From assembly GCA_012519055.1 (NCBI GenBank), contig JAAYQU010000039.1, positions 1 through 52,261 of the forward strand: DNA of 52,261 nucleotides, read 5' to 3'. This document shows positions 8,625 to 16,934 of the stretch, one piece after another. The translations under genes were made by a program, and so were the position numbers. The DNA is from Bacteroidales bacterium (GTDB lineage Bacteria > Bacteroidota > Bacteroidia > Bacteroidales > Salinivirgaceae). Under the pieces are notes generated by a model. It saw only the letters and a list, made by a program, of their open reading frames with translations. It made no database searches and was not told where the DNA came from. Position 1 is the first letter of the stretch, and every line of letters begins with the position of its first letter.

Positions 8625-9471
8625 AGGTCTTCTTTGATTTTTGTTCGTATATGCTCTTCCAAGGTTCTTCGAGACTATTTTTATAGTCATCCATTTCTTT
8701 GAGTATCGACTCAATCTTAGATTTTCTTTTTTTTGCTATTATTTGTTCGACTACTGCCCGTCGGGTTTTGGATGAGCTATTTATCAGGTAGATTGTCTCC
8801 TCAATATATTCCCTGTCAGATTTAGGATATATTTCATCCAGAATCAAGTCCCAATCTGCCAAAGGAATTTCTGCAAGTTGCCTATTGATCGAAGTTAGAT
8901 CGCATTTTTCTGATTTGATGAGAAGATTATTGAATGTCGTGGTATCAATAGCTGTATCGGTTTTGGTATATACATTAAAAGCACGGGGCTGCCCATATTT
9001 TTCTTTTAACGATGTTATAGCTTGTAGGCTTTTTGGGGTTCTGGCATTTTCAATTATCCAGTCCCAGTACGGAACTGGAGATATTAAGTAATAAGCCATG
9101 GTATCGGTTAGTGCTAATGTTACACTCCATTTTGCTCTCCACGGGCCTAACAAGCTTGTTAGGTCACTAAAGGTAATTAGCTTCTCAAGTAATTTGCTTT
9201 CGCAATCAAAAACATAAAGTCCAACATCCTTTAATAAATACTTGGGTTTTCCCCCATCGGGGAAAGCGGCAATACCCTCTGCGCTACGGTAGGCCATTTT
9301 TGAGGCTACAAAAGCTACTTTTGTATGATTATCGTTCCAAGCAGCACCCCAATGGACGTCGTAATCAATTGTCAAATACTCGGAATAGCACGATGTAAGC
9401 AAAAAAACCATACTTACTGTGAGTGTCTTAACAGTAAATATGGCTTTAAAATAGAAATAGAACTTTTTCAT
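8599..9471 (-). CDS. Lipoprotein of unknown function
   Basis: I do not recognise the family. The ATG at 9471 (MKKFYFYFKAIF) is preferred over the in-frame ATG at 9504 because it places a lipobox (FLLTSC) at the end of the hydrophobic segment near residue 28; the cysteine would be lipidated. The first 110 residues after it are rich in short beta-like stretches (WNDNHTKVAFVA, GLYVFDCESKLL), suggestive of a propeller or a WD40-like sensor fragment. The last 90 residues are charged and probably helical (KKRKSKIESILKEMDDYK). The gene overlaps the start of the next secreted protein gene by 26 bases, so translation may be coupled. Confidence 0.6.
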   Translation of the reverse strand: MKKFYFYFKAIFTVKTLTVSMVFLLTSCYSEYLTIDYDVHWGAAWNDNHTKVAFVASKMAYRSAEGIAAFPDGGKPKYLLKDVGLYVFDCESKLLEKLITFSDLTSLLGPWRAKWSVTLALTDTMAYYLISPVPYWDWIIENARTPKSLQAITSLKEKYGQPRAFNVYTKTDTAIDTTTFNNLLIKSEKCDLTSINRQLAEIPLADWDLILDEIYPKSDREYIEETIYLINSSSKTRRAVVEQIIAKKRKSKIESILKEMDDYKNSLEEPWKSIYEQKSKKTYDQIKSLL

Positions 9472-9551
9472 GGTGTTTTTATCGATATTTAGGATATTAA
9501 TCAATAACTAAGTCGAAAGCACCATTGTCAAGATTTTTTTAATTATATGGT

Positions 9552-10340
9552 CTATTCTGTTTTTTTCCAAATAATTTCTTTTTTCCAATTATCTTTTCCT
9601 TGATAATAATCTTTAAATAATTGGATAGTCTCTTCTTTTGTTAGCACTTTCTCAGCGGCGAATTGTTGTCCATTTTCTTTATATTCAGCAACAAAATTAC
9701 CATCAGAAAAGGCTGCTTGAATAAAATCATCCTTGTCATTCAAAATAATAAAGAAATTATCATCGTTAAGGCTGTTGATACATTCCACCACTTTCTCTTC
9801 ACTTACTTTATCAAAAGTATCACCATTTGCCAATTCGACTGAGAAATTTGACACTTTTTTTACTTCCTTTTTCGCCCCGTCATTTGATTCTTTTCCCGCT
9901 CCATCAACAGGTATGGTTTTGCTTAATTGTTCAAACTCTGCTTTTTTAAAAGTATCCAAACCACTACCTACAAAAACCCAGTTTTTTCCATTATCCAAGC
10001 TTGATAAAAGGACAGCATGAATTTGGTCTGGTCCAGCATCAGCGTAATATGCTGTAGCAAAAACTGCTTTTCTGCCCATAATATTACCAACCTCATAGCG
10101 CACCTCTTTTATAGTGCCATCCCATCCAGCAACAGCTTTTGCATCTTCCTTAACGCCTTTATCTTCGAAATAACCTTCCGAGATTGCATATTTTAGAATT
10201 CCGGAGGCGTTCTTTTTGAGCAATTCAACATCTTTGTTTTTGTACGCATTTAACACCTCTTTAGCTACATTTTCTACCTGAGAAAAGGCAGTAATAGTAG
10301 AGACAAAAATTAAAGTGGAAATAATTACTAATTTTTTCAT
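9552..10340 (-). CDS. Secreted two-domain protein of unknown function
   Basis: This is a 262-residue exported protein with a clear signal peptide (MKKLVIISTLIFVSTITAFSQ). It seems to have two globular halves joined by a charged, Gly/Lys-rich linker (about 135-155). The first half begins with a helix containing LNAYKNKD, as in small NTF2-like or DUF4878-type domains. The second (about 160-262) has the pattern ECINSLNDDNFFIILND and a basic, Trp-containing C-terminus (KDNWKKEIIWKK). No catalytic motif is visible. It has its own promoter and a 22-base palindrome in its leader. The two genes downstream lie on the same strand after an 80-base gap. Confidence 0.6.
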   Translation of the reverse strand: MKKLVIISTLIFVSTITAFSQVENVAKEVLNAYKNKDVELLKKNASGILKYAISEGYFEDKGVKEDAKAVAGWDGTIKEVRYEVGNIMGRKAVFATAYYADAGPDQIHAVLLSSLDNGKNWVFVGSGLDTFKKAEFEQLSKTIPVDGAGKESNDGAKKEVKKVSNFSVELANGDTFDKVSEEKVVECINSLNDDNFFIILNDKDDFIQAAFSDGNFVAEYKENGQQFAAEKVLTKEETIQLFKDYYQGKDNWKKEIIWKKTE

Positions 10341-10374
10341 AGCTACAATTTTTAAGTTAATTAATAGAATTTAG

Positions 10375-10396
10375 AAAATATCATGAATGATATTTT
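10375..10396. promoter_or_regulatory. 22-base perfect palindrome in the leader of the 10340 gene
   Basis: AAAATATCAT at 10375-10384 is followed by GA and its exact reverse complement ATGATATTTT at 10387-10396. It sits between the predicted transcription start (about 10436) and the ATG at 10340. It could be an operator for a dimeric regulator or an mRNA hairpin. In AT-rich DNA a 10-bp arm is uncommon by chance but not impossible. Confidence 0.45.
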
Positions 10397-10442
10397 TTAT
10401 TTGCAGTATTTAAATTTCAACTATATGTATTTAGATATCATT

Positions 10443-10475
10443 CAAATATATGAATATTTTTTAATAAAAGTCAAA
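10443..10475 (-). promoter_or_regulatory. Predicted Bacteroidota promoter for the 10340 gene
   Basis: On the minus strand TTTG at 10475-10472 and TATATTTG at 10450-10443 are separated by 21 bases, close to the -33/-7 consensus TTTG and TAnnTTTG of the primary Bacteroidota sigma factor. Transcription would begin near 10436 and give a leader of about 95 bases. Confidence 0.55.
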
Positions 10476-10623
10476 CAACTATTTTAAAAAACAAAAAAAC
10501 TATGTAAAATGCACAGTAAAAACTACCGCTATTGAAGCTACGTTCTTATATACAGTGACCGATGTTTTATTAAATGTTTTTAGTTTTGCATTTCAGTATA
10601 TCTGATCAAATTCTCGAAAATAA

Positions 10624-10707
10624 TTGTCCGTTGGACAAAATCAATCCTGAAAGGATGACAAGATTATAGATTAAAATTTAAAAGCGATATAGTAACCCTG
10701 AAAGGGT
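10624..10707. repeat. Cluster of small palindromic repeats
   Basis: Three short hairpins occur in the roughly 600-base gap before recQ: TTGTCC-GTT-GGACAA (10624-10638), ATCCT-GAA-AGGAT (10644-10656) and ACCCT-GAA-AGGGT (10695-10707). The last two share the same CCTGAAAGG core 51 bases apart, and similar flanks follow each (TGACAAGATTA and TGAAATAGCTTA). They look like decayed copies of a Bacteroidota interspersed repeat. I see no gene in the rest of 10476-10893. Confidence 0.5.
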
Positions 10708-10893
10708 GAAATAGCTTATTGAAATTGGCGGAACAATTATGTCACTCTATGGGGTTTGGGCAAACCTTTGATATTCATTGGGTTATAATAATATCATCCC
10801 TGCGAGATTATGGGTTGTATAAAATTACAATTGGTATAATATAACCAATATCTGAAACTCTTAATCCTCTTTTATCACTAAACATATTGTTAC

Positions 10894-10901
10894 TATATTT
10901 G
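10894..10901 (+). promoter_or_regulatory. Predicted -7 element for the recQ operon
   Basis: TATATTTG matches TAnnTTTG exactly, with a predicted start near 10908 and a 40-base leader before the recQ ATG at 10948. No good TTTG -33 box is visible at the usual spacing. Confidence 0.4.
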
Positions 10902-10947
10902 CAAATAGGTAACAACGCCTTTACAATCATTACTACGAAAAAAATAT

Positions 10948-12858
10948 ATGAACCAGTACGAGAGTATTTTAAAAGAATATTGGGGTTACGATAAGTTTCG
11001 ACCATTGCAATTAGAAATTATCGAATCCACTTGTTCAGGCAAAGATACTCTCGGGTTACTTCCTACAGGAGGCGGCAAGTCCATAACTTTTCAGGTTTCA
11101 GCACTTTCAAAGTCCGGGATTTGTATCGTTGTTACTCCATTAATAGCCCTTATGAAAGATCAGGTTGAAAACCTGAAAAATAAGAATATTAAAGCTTATA
11201 CGATCTATTCCGGACAGTCGAAACAAGAGATAGATATCATGCTAAATAATTGCGTTTACGGCGATATTAAGTTTCTGTATGTCTCTCCGGAAAGATTAGG
11301 TACCGAAATTTTCAAAGCTCGTGTGCCAGATATGAATGTTAATCTTATTGCTGTTGACGAAGCTCACTGTATATCTCAGTGGGGCTACGATTTTAGACCA
11401 TCATACTTAAAGATAGCCAATCTGAGACAATTACTACCCAATATTCCTGTCTTAGCACTTACGGCTACTGCCACTTCGAAAGTGGTTGACGATATTCAGG
11501 ATAAACTAATGTTTAAGCAAAAAAACGTTTTCAAGAAAAGTTTTGAGCGTAAAAACTTGGTTTACTGGGTAAAAGAGAGCGAGAACAAAGATAACGATCT
11601 GCTAAAAATCACAAAACGAAATCAGGGGACAGGCATTGTTTATGTCCGCAACAGGCGCAAAACCAAAGAGACTGCCGAGTTCCTTGTGAGAAACGGAATA
11701 TCTGCCGATTATTACCATGCAGGATTATCGCCCGAACTCCGCGACCTGAAACAGCAAGAGTGGATGGATGACAAAACAAAGGTAATTGTCTCTACTAACG
11801 CCTTTGGTATGGGTATCGACAAGTCAGATGTGCGATATGTTGTACATTTAGATTTGCCTGATTCGCTTGAAGCATATTTTCAGGAAGCGGGCAGGGGAGG
11901 TCGAGACGAGAAAAAAGCGCATGCAATTTTACTCTACAATCGTCACGATAGGGCTAAGCTTAGGCAAAATCTCACAAACTCATATCCTGAAATAGATTTT
12001 ATTAAAGATGTTTACGAAAACGTAGGAGCATTTCTCCAAATCCCCATTGGCGCAGGCAAAGGAGGCTCATATAACTTTGAGTTGGGTGAATTTATTACAA
12101 AATACAAATACAGTGCGGTAAAAGCTCTTAATGCTCTTAAAATATTAGAGATGGAGGGATATATCGCAGTTACCGAGGAGGTAAATATTCCACCAAGAGT
12201 AAAATTTATTGTAAATAGGAACGATTTATATAAATTTCAGGTTGATAAATTGCAGTTCGATGCATTTATAAAACTTCTGCTAAGAAGTTATACGGGCTTG
12301 TTTCAGGAGTATGCCGCTGTAGATGAATACGTATTGGCTTCGAAAGCTCAATGCAGTGTCGAAACGGTGCACGAATATTTGGTAACATTAGACAAAATGA
12401 AAATTATTGACTATATCCCTCGCTTAGATAAACCGCAAATAGTGATGACCGAGGAGAGACTAGATATCAAAAGCATCTATATCTCCAAAGAACACTACGA
12501 TGTTCGCAAAAATAATTATCAGGAGAAGATTGAGGCAGCTATAAGATATGCAGAATCGACTCAAATATGTCGTAGTCGTATGTTGTTAGAATATTTTGGA
12601 GATACATCAGCCAATAATTGTGGGCAGTGCGATATTTGTCTCAAAAATCGCAAAAATTCGGTATCAGTCAAGTCGTTTGGAGAGATAAAAGAGGAAATAC
12701 TCGGTTTATTTGATGTTAAGCCAATGAAGTTAGTAAATTTGGTTGATGAGTTGCATTACGAAGAGAACTATATTTTACACGTTCTACAGTGGTTGTTGGA
12801 TAATAATTCGATATATAAAAACAGTCAAGGAGAGTACGAAAAGAAGAAAACAAAATAG
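10948..12858 (+). CDS. recQ: ATP-dependent DNA helicase RecQ
   Basis: This superfamily 2 helicase unwinds DNA 3' to 5' in recombination and repair. Motif I is LLPTGGGKS with Lys44, motif II is DEAH at 137-140, followed by the RecQ-specific aromatic-rich loop HCISQWGYDFRPSY, then TATAT (motif III) and the motif VI stretch QEAGRGGRD. The zinc-binding part of the RQC region has Cys541, Cys558, Cys561 and Cys564. A winged-helix stretch appears to precede the zinc module here, and the protein ends at 636 residues, so there is no clear HRDC domain; this is the shorter Bacteroidota form. It is the first gene of a tight four-gene operon, 7 bases ahead of the next ORF. Confidence 0.9.
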   Translation: MNQYESILKEYWGYDKFRPLQLEIIESTCSGKDTLGLLPTGGGKSITFQVSALSKSGICIVVTPLIALMKDQVENLKNKNIKAYTIYSGQSKQEIDIMLNNCVYGDIKFLYVSPERLGTEIFKARVPDMNVNLIAVDEAHCISQWGYDFRPSYLKIANLRQLLPNIPVLALTATATSKVVDDIQDKLMFKQKNVFKKSFERKNLVYWVKESENKDNDLLKITKRNQGTGIVYVRNRRKTKETAEFLVRNGISADYYHAGLSPELRDLKQQEWMDDKTKVIVSTNAFGMGIDKSDVRYVVHLDLPDSLEAYFQEAGRGGRDEKKAHAILLYNRHDRAKLRQNLTNSYPEIDFIKDVYENVGAFLQIPIGAGKGGSYNFELGEFITKYKYSAVKALNALKILEMEGYIAVTEEVNIPPRVKFIVNRNDLYKFQVDKLQFDAFIKLLLRSYTGLFQEYAAVDEYVLASKAQCSVETVHEYLVTLDKMKIIDYIPRLDKPQIVMTEERLDIKSIYISKEHYDVRKNNYQEKIEAAIRYAESTQICRSRMLLEYFGDTSANNCGQCDICLKNRKNSVSVKSFGEIKEEILGLFDVKPMKLVNLVDELHYEENYILHVLQWLLDNNSIYKNSQGEYEKKKTK

Positions 12859-12865
12859 TAACTAT

Positions 12866-13405
12866 ATGGATAACAGTGAGATAAATGAAAGATTGATAAC
12901 AGAGTTCGTAACCATGTCTGCAGAATATTGCAGGGCATTGAATAGTTTAGATCAATTTACGCCACACGGGTTTGCAACATTTTCGTTGCAACTGCTACCG
13001 ATGCTATATGTCAGAGCCTTTAGCCTGCCAAGTTTTGATGATTATGACCGCGAAGCAGTCGAAAAATTTGTCACAGAGGAGGAGTGGACGCGAGTAAAAC
13101 TGCAACTCTCAAAGCTGTTTGGCAAAAACGACAAATATGCCGAGCAGTTTACCCGTTTTGGGGATGAAGCAACCGAATCGCTCTCGGAAAATTTGGCAGA
13201 CGTCTATCAAGATCTCAAAGATTTTACGCAGTTGATAGCATTCGGCATAGATGACGCAATTGTCGAAGCTGTTGGCGAGGTAAAACATAATTTTGAAGAT
13301 TATTGGGGACAGCGATTGCTAAATGCTTTGCGAGCAATGCACAATCTGTATTTTGACAACAAATTTTCGAAAGAACCTGTCTTCAAGGTGACAGAAGATT
13401 ATTAA
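12866..13405 (+). CDS. DUF5063-family protein
   Basis: This 179-residue, acidic and mostly helical protein resembles the DUF5063 family, which is found in Bacteroidota beside DNA and RNA metabolism genes and has no known activity. The start at 12866 (MDNSEINERL) is chosen because the longer reading from 12743 overlaps recQ by over 100 bases and has no family-like sequence there. Visible patterns are the N-terminal helix with EYCRALN and the C-terminal HNFEDYWGQRLLNALRAMHNL. It starts 7 bases after recQ and ends 10 bases before the exonuclease gene, so it is part of the same transcript. No catalytic residues are evident; a structural or adaptor role is a guess. Confidence 0.75.
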   Translation: MDNSEINERLITEFVTMSAEYCRALNSLDQFTPHGFATFSLQLLPMLYVRAFSLPSFDDYDREAVEKFVTEEEWTRVKLQLSKLFGKNDKYAEQFTRFGDEATESLSENLADVYQDLKDFTQLIAFGIDDAIVEAVGEVKHNFEDYWGQRLLNALRAMHNLYFDNKFSKEPVFKVTEDY

Positions 13406-13415
13406 AAACTCATAT

Positions 13416-14069
13416 TTGATGATTGATTTTGATAAAGAGATTACAAGAGACATTATAGATCAACTACCATTGAAATCGTTTGAGGGTGAGATAGTTGTCG
13501 TTTCCGACCCATCATTTTTAGATGAAGTTGTAAATGAGATTTCAAAATCGAAAGTTTTAGGTTTTGATACCGAAACGCGACCAGTGTTTAAAAAAGGCGA
13601 GAAACGAAATATCAGCCTGTTGCAACTTTACGATGGAAACAGGGCTTATCTGTTTAGAATCAACAAAATGGGATTTGCAGAACAGTTAAAAGAGATATTG
13701 CAAAATAAAGATATAATAAAAGCCGGTGCAGCTGTTCATGACGATATTAAGGGACTACGAAAGTTAAGCTCCTTTAATCCGCAAGGATTTGTTGATTTGC
13801 AAAAAGTAGCAAATCAATTTCATATCAACGGCATAAGTGTCAGGAAATTAGCGGCACGAATTTTAGAAATCAAAATCAGTAAAAGGCAACAACTTTCAAA
13901 TTGGGATAACGATATACTTGAAGCCTCGCAAATACGCTATGCAGCAACCGATGCATGGATTTGCTATCTGCTATATTTTGAACTCAAAAAAATGCAGGAA
14001 GAGTTAGGCAAAAACTCAAATATAACTACTAATAAAAACCGATTTAACACAACCTCCAATGAGCAATAA
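13416..14069 (+). CDS. 3'-5' exonuclease, RNase D-like (DEDDy)
   Basis: This small DEDD-family exonuclease should trim RNA or DNA from the 3' end using two metal ions. Motif I is GFDTETRP with Asp51 and Glu53, motif II is AAVHDDIKGL with the Asp pair at 109-110, and motif III is YAATD with Tyr175 and Asp179, which makes it the DEDDy subtype. At 217 residues it is the bare catalytic domain, without the HRDC domains of RNase D. The start is either 13416 or the next codon at 13419. Its last 11 bases overlap the following methyltransferase gene. The true substrate is unknown. Confidence 0.85.
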   Translation: MMIDFDKEITRDIIDQLPLKSFEGEIVVVSDPSFLDEVVNEISKSKVLGFDTETRPVFKKGEKRNISLLQLYDGNRAYLFRINKMGFAEQLKEILQNKDIIKAGAAVHDDIKGLRKLSSFNPQGFVDLQKVANQFHINGISVRKLAARILEIKISKRQQLSNWDNDILEASQIRYAATDAWICYLLYFELKKMQEELGKNSNITTNKNRFNTTSNEQ

Positions 14070-15249
14070 ATACCCCACAATCATCATAAAACGAGGGAAA
14101 GAGCATGCTATAAAACGCCGTCACCCATGGATTTTTACAGGAGCAATCGACAAGTACGACAAAAACCTAACTGATGGCTCTATTGTACGCATTATCGACC
14201 ACGGAGGGGAGTTTTTAGCCTTGGGTCACTTTTCTGATGGACCCTCAATAGCAGTTAGAATTTTTGCATTTGAAGAAGCTGAAATTAACTACACCTTTTG
14301 GTTAAACAAAGTTAAGGCTGCCCACAATCTACGCATGGCAATGATAAGCAGAACGCCAGAAACCAACGTATATAGGCTGATACATGGCGAGGGAGACGGC
14401 TTGCCCGGGCTTATTATCGACATCTACGGAGATTCAGCAGTAGTGCAGTTCCACAGTATCGGAATGTGGAGCGAGCGCGAGCATATTAAGAATGCTTTGA
14501 TTGAAATTTATGGTGGCAATTTAAAAACCATTTACAATAAAAGCAGTGAAACTATGCCAGCAGCCTTTAAAGACGAAGTGTCAGACGGTTTTTGGTTGGG
14601 TGCCGATGAAAATGGAATTGTGTTAGAGTACGGCAATAAATTTATTGTTGACTGGATTGAGGGTCAAAAAACAGGCTTTTTTATTGATCAACGCGAGAAT
14701 CGACAACTCCTAAAACAATACGCTGCAGGGCGTACCGTATGTAATATGTTCGGCTACACAGGAGGTTTTTCCGTTTACGCACTGGCTGGCAACGCTTTGA
14801 GTGTCGATACAATAGACAGTTCAAAAACAGCAGTAGCCAAAGCATCGCAGAACGTAGCACTGAATTTCCCAGAAGCCAATAACCACCGAGCAATTGAGGA
14901 TAACGCTTTCACTTATCTATCAAATTTCGGTTCGAAGTACAACCTCATTATTCTTGACCCGCCCGCGTTTGCAAAACATCACGGTGCTATAGACAATGCC
15001 CTGAAAGGCTATAAGCGTATTAACCAAATAGCAATGGAAAAAATAGAACCAAACGGCATTATTTTCACATTTAGCTGTTCGCAAGCTGTAAGCATGGCAG
15101 AGTTCAAGAAGTCAGTTTTTGTAGCGGCTGCCAATGCAAAGCGCAATGTGCGTATCCTGCACCAATTGTCGCAACCAACCGACCATCCAATCAGCATTTT
15201 TCACCCCGAGGGGGAATATTTAAAGGGATTGGTGTTACACGTTGAATGA
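14059..15249 (+). CDS. rlmI: Class I SAM rRNA methyltransferase, RlmI-like
   Basis: This enzyme resembles RlmI, which methylates C5 of cytosine 1962 in 23S rRNA. The N-terminal PUA domain (about 1-80) begins with the RRHPWIFTGAI pattern that marks this group. An EEHAD-like linker follows, with GEGDGLPGLIIDIYGD. The Rossmann-fold domain has the SAM-binding NMFGYTGGFSVYA motif (about 229) and the catalytic LDPPAF motif (about 299), with a cysteine in FTFSCSQ (about 337). The 396-residue length is standard. It is the last gene of the recQ operon and overlaps its predecessor by 11 bases, which suggests translational coupling. The rRNA target is inferred from the family. Confidence 0.88.
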   Translation: MSNKYPTIIIKRGKEHAIKRRHPWIFTGAIDKYDKNLTDGSIVRIIDHGGEFLALGHFSDGPSIAVRIFAFEEAEINYTFWLNKVKAAHNLRMAMISRTPETNVYRLIHGEGDGLPGLIIDIYGDSAVVQFHSIGMWSEREHIKNALIEIYGGNLKTIYNKSSETMPAAFKDEVSDGFWLGADENGIVLEYGNKFIVDWIEGQKTGFFIDQRENRQLLKQYAAGRTVCNMFGYTGGFSVYALAGNALSVDTIDSSKTAVAKASQNVALNFPEANNHRAIEDNAFTYLSNFGSKYNLIILDPPAFAKHHGAIDNALKGYKRINQIAMEKIEPNGIIFTFSCSQAVSMAEFKKSVFVAAANAKRNVRILHQLSQPTDHPISIFHPEGEYLKGLVLHVE

Positions 15250-15253
15250 ATAT

Positions 15254-15429
15254 CAATTAGCAATGTGCAATGAACAATTAATACCGATTGGACACATGCT
15301 ATAGCCCAAATTTCGCTGTAGTGTTTGTACAATTGGTATAAAACAAGAAAACCTCTTAACTCGAAACACACAATCCAAGAAATCAACTGACTGAAAGTCT
15401 GACAATTGTTCATTGTTCATTGTTAATTG
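15254..15429. repeat. 176-base element with imperfect terminal inverted repeats
   Basis: The gap between two convergent genes is filled by an element whose ends, 15254-15279 and 15404-15429, are inverted copies of each other with 23 of 26 positions identical. Each end is built of CAAT/CAATT words. The left end starts 5 bases after the rlmI stop, and the right end stops 2 bases before the purA stop codon. It encodes no protein. It could be a MITE-like relic or a bidirectional terminator for the two genes. Confidence 0.6.
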
Positions 15430-15430
15430 C

Positions 15431-16699
15431 TTAACGCATTGTGACAATCTCGTCCCGGTCTGGACCCACAGAGATGTAAGCAACAGGTACATTCACAAAA
15501 TCTTCAATAAATTTTACAAACTCTAAAAACTGTTTAGGAAAATCTTTTTTATTACGAACTTTGTTTATTGGTGAGTTCCAACCCTTTAAGGTCTTGTAAA
15601 CAGGTTCAATTTTTCTATCGGTATCGAAAGGAAACCTGTCTGTCTCTTTTCCTTCTACGATATATTTTGTACATACCTTAACCTCTGAAAAGGTGTCCAT
15701 AACGTCAGATTTTGTCAACAACAACTGAGTAACACCATTAAGCATTACAACATATTTAAGTGCTACTAAATCAAGCCATCCGCAACGGCGTGGTCGTCCT
15801 GTTGTACTGCCATATTCGCGACCAATATCGCGGAGTTTTTGCCCAGCTTCGTCAAACAGTTCAGTTGGGAAAGGTCCGGAACCAACACGTGTGCAATATC
15901 CTTTTACAATTCCGATAACTTCGCCAATTCGGTGTGGAGCAATCCCCATTCCTGTACAGGCTCCACCACAAGTTGTGTTCGAGGATGTTACAAACGGATA
16001 CGAACCAAAATCAATATCCAACATCGCACCTTGAGCTCCTTCTGCTAATATTCGCTTGTTGCTGTTTAGCAAGTTGTTTATCTCATATTCAGAGTCAATA
16101 AATTCAAATTCGAGCATTGTTGCCAATGAGTTAAAAAATATCTCCTCTCGTTCAGCTAAGTTAAGAGTCTCTTTTATAGGCGATAATACAGAATCATACA
16201 ATGCACGAGCCTCGTAATATTTATCTTTAAAATCGGGACGTTCTATATCTCCAACTCTTAGCCCCTCACGCCCTATTTTGTCGCGATATGCAGGCGCAAT
16301 ACCTTTAAGCGTAGAACCAATTTTTTTGTCACCCTTAGCATTTTCGCTTATAGCGTCTAAAAGTGGGTGGAAAGGTAAAATCAAGTGTCCCTTACGGCTG
16401 ATTTTCAAGTTGTTCACAGGATTTACTCCAATATTTCTCAATCCCTCTATCTCCTTTTTGAAGATAATAGGGTCAATTACAACACCATTACTAATGATAT
16501 TTAAACAATCCGGATGAAAAATCCCTGAAGGTATAAGATGCAGAACATGTTTGCGTTGATTAAACTCCAAAGAGTGCCCTGCGTTCGGACCCCCTTGAAA
16601 CCTTATAACTACGTCATAATTAGGAGTTAACACATCAACACCTTTTCCTTTGCCTTCGTCTCCCCATTGCAATCCAAGCAATACATCTATTTTGTTCAT
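15431..16699 (-). CDS. purA: Adenylosuccinate synthetase
   Basis: This enzyme joins IMP and aspartate with GTP to give adenylosuccinate, the first committed step to AMP. The signature GLQWGDEGKGK near residue 9 is the GTP-binding and catalytic loop containing the catalytic Asp. GPNAGHS with the catalytic His follows at about 37. The QGAMLDIDFGSYPFVTSS motif and the GRPRRCGW motif near residue 305 are also present. The length of 422 residues is normal. It is a single gene with no purine neighbours here, read toward the rlmI operon. Its stop abuts the inverted-repeat element at 15254-15429. Confidence 0.97.
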   Translation of the reverse strand: MNKIDVLLGLQWGDEGKGKGVDVLTPNYDVVIRFQGGPNAGHSLEFNQRKHVLHLIPSGIFHPDCLNIISNGVVIDPIIFKKEIEGLRNIGVNPVNNLKISRKGHLILPFHPLLDAISENAKGDKKIGSTLKGIAPAYRDKIGREGLRVGDIERPDFKDKYYEARALYDSVLSPIKETLNLAEREEIFFNSLATMLEFEFIDSEYEINNLLNSNKRILAEGAQGAMLDIDFGSYPFVTSSNTTCGGACTGMGIAPHRIGEVIGIVKGYCTRVGSGPFPTELFDEAGQKLRDIGREYGSTTGRPRRCGWLDLVALKYVVMLNGVTQLLLTKSDVMDTFSEVKVCTKYIVEGKETDRFPFDTDRKIEPVYKTLKGWNSPINKVRNKKDFPKQFLEFVKFIEDFVNVPVAYISVGPDRDEIVTMR

Positions 16700-16905
16700 T
16701 GTTCTTATCTTTTCTTATTTTAATATAATGTTTAGACTTTGTTACAACAAAACACAAAAAAACATAAACGACTGATATTTAGCTGACTAAACCACAATCG
16801 TTTATTTAAATCAAACACTCGGTTTTGTCGCTCGAAGATAGCAATAATTTTGTATACAATTAATGATTTTGGTAATCGTTTTATCAACGTTTGATTAACT
16901 ATTTG

Positions 16906-16913
16906 TACCTTTG
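16906..16913 (+). promoter_or_regulatory. Predicted -7 element for era
   Basis: TACCTTTG fits TAnnTTTG. Transcription would begin at about 16920, just before the ATG at 16935. This makes the upstream in-frame ATG at 16911 an unlikely start, because it lies within the promoter itself. Confidence 0.5.
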
Positions 16914-16934
16914 CAAGCTAGTAGTCAACGTATC

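Noticed and set aside
8625-8714. Upstream in-frame start for the glycan-binding-like protein
   Set aside because: The signal peptide begins only at the ATG at 8624, and the extra 30 residues overlap the upstream lipoprotein gene.
10640-10710. Two similar hairpin units 51 bases apart as a possible CRISPR remnant
   Set aside because: Only two imperfect units, no conserved repeat of 25-40 bases, no cas genes nearby; the palindromic GAA loop fits an interspersed hairpin repeat better.
12743-12865. Longer start for the DUF5063 protein
   Set aside because: It overlaps recQ by over 100 bases in another frame and gives no family-like residues; the ATG at 12866 follows the recQ stop by 7 bases.
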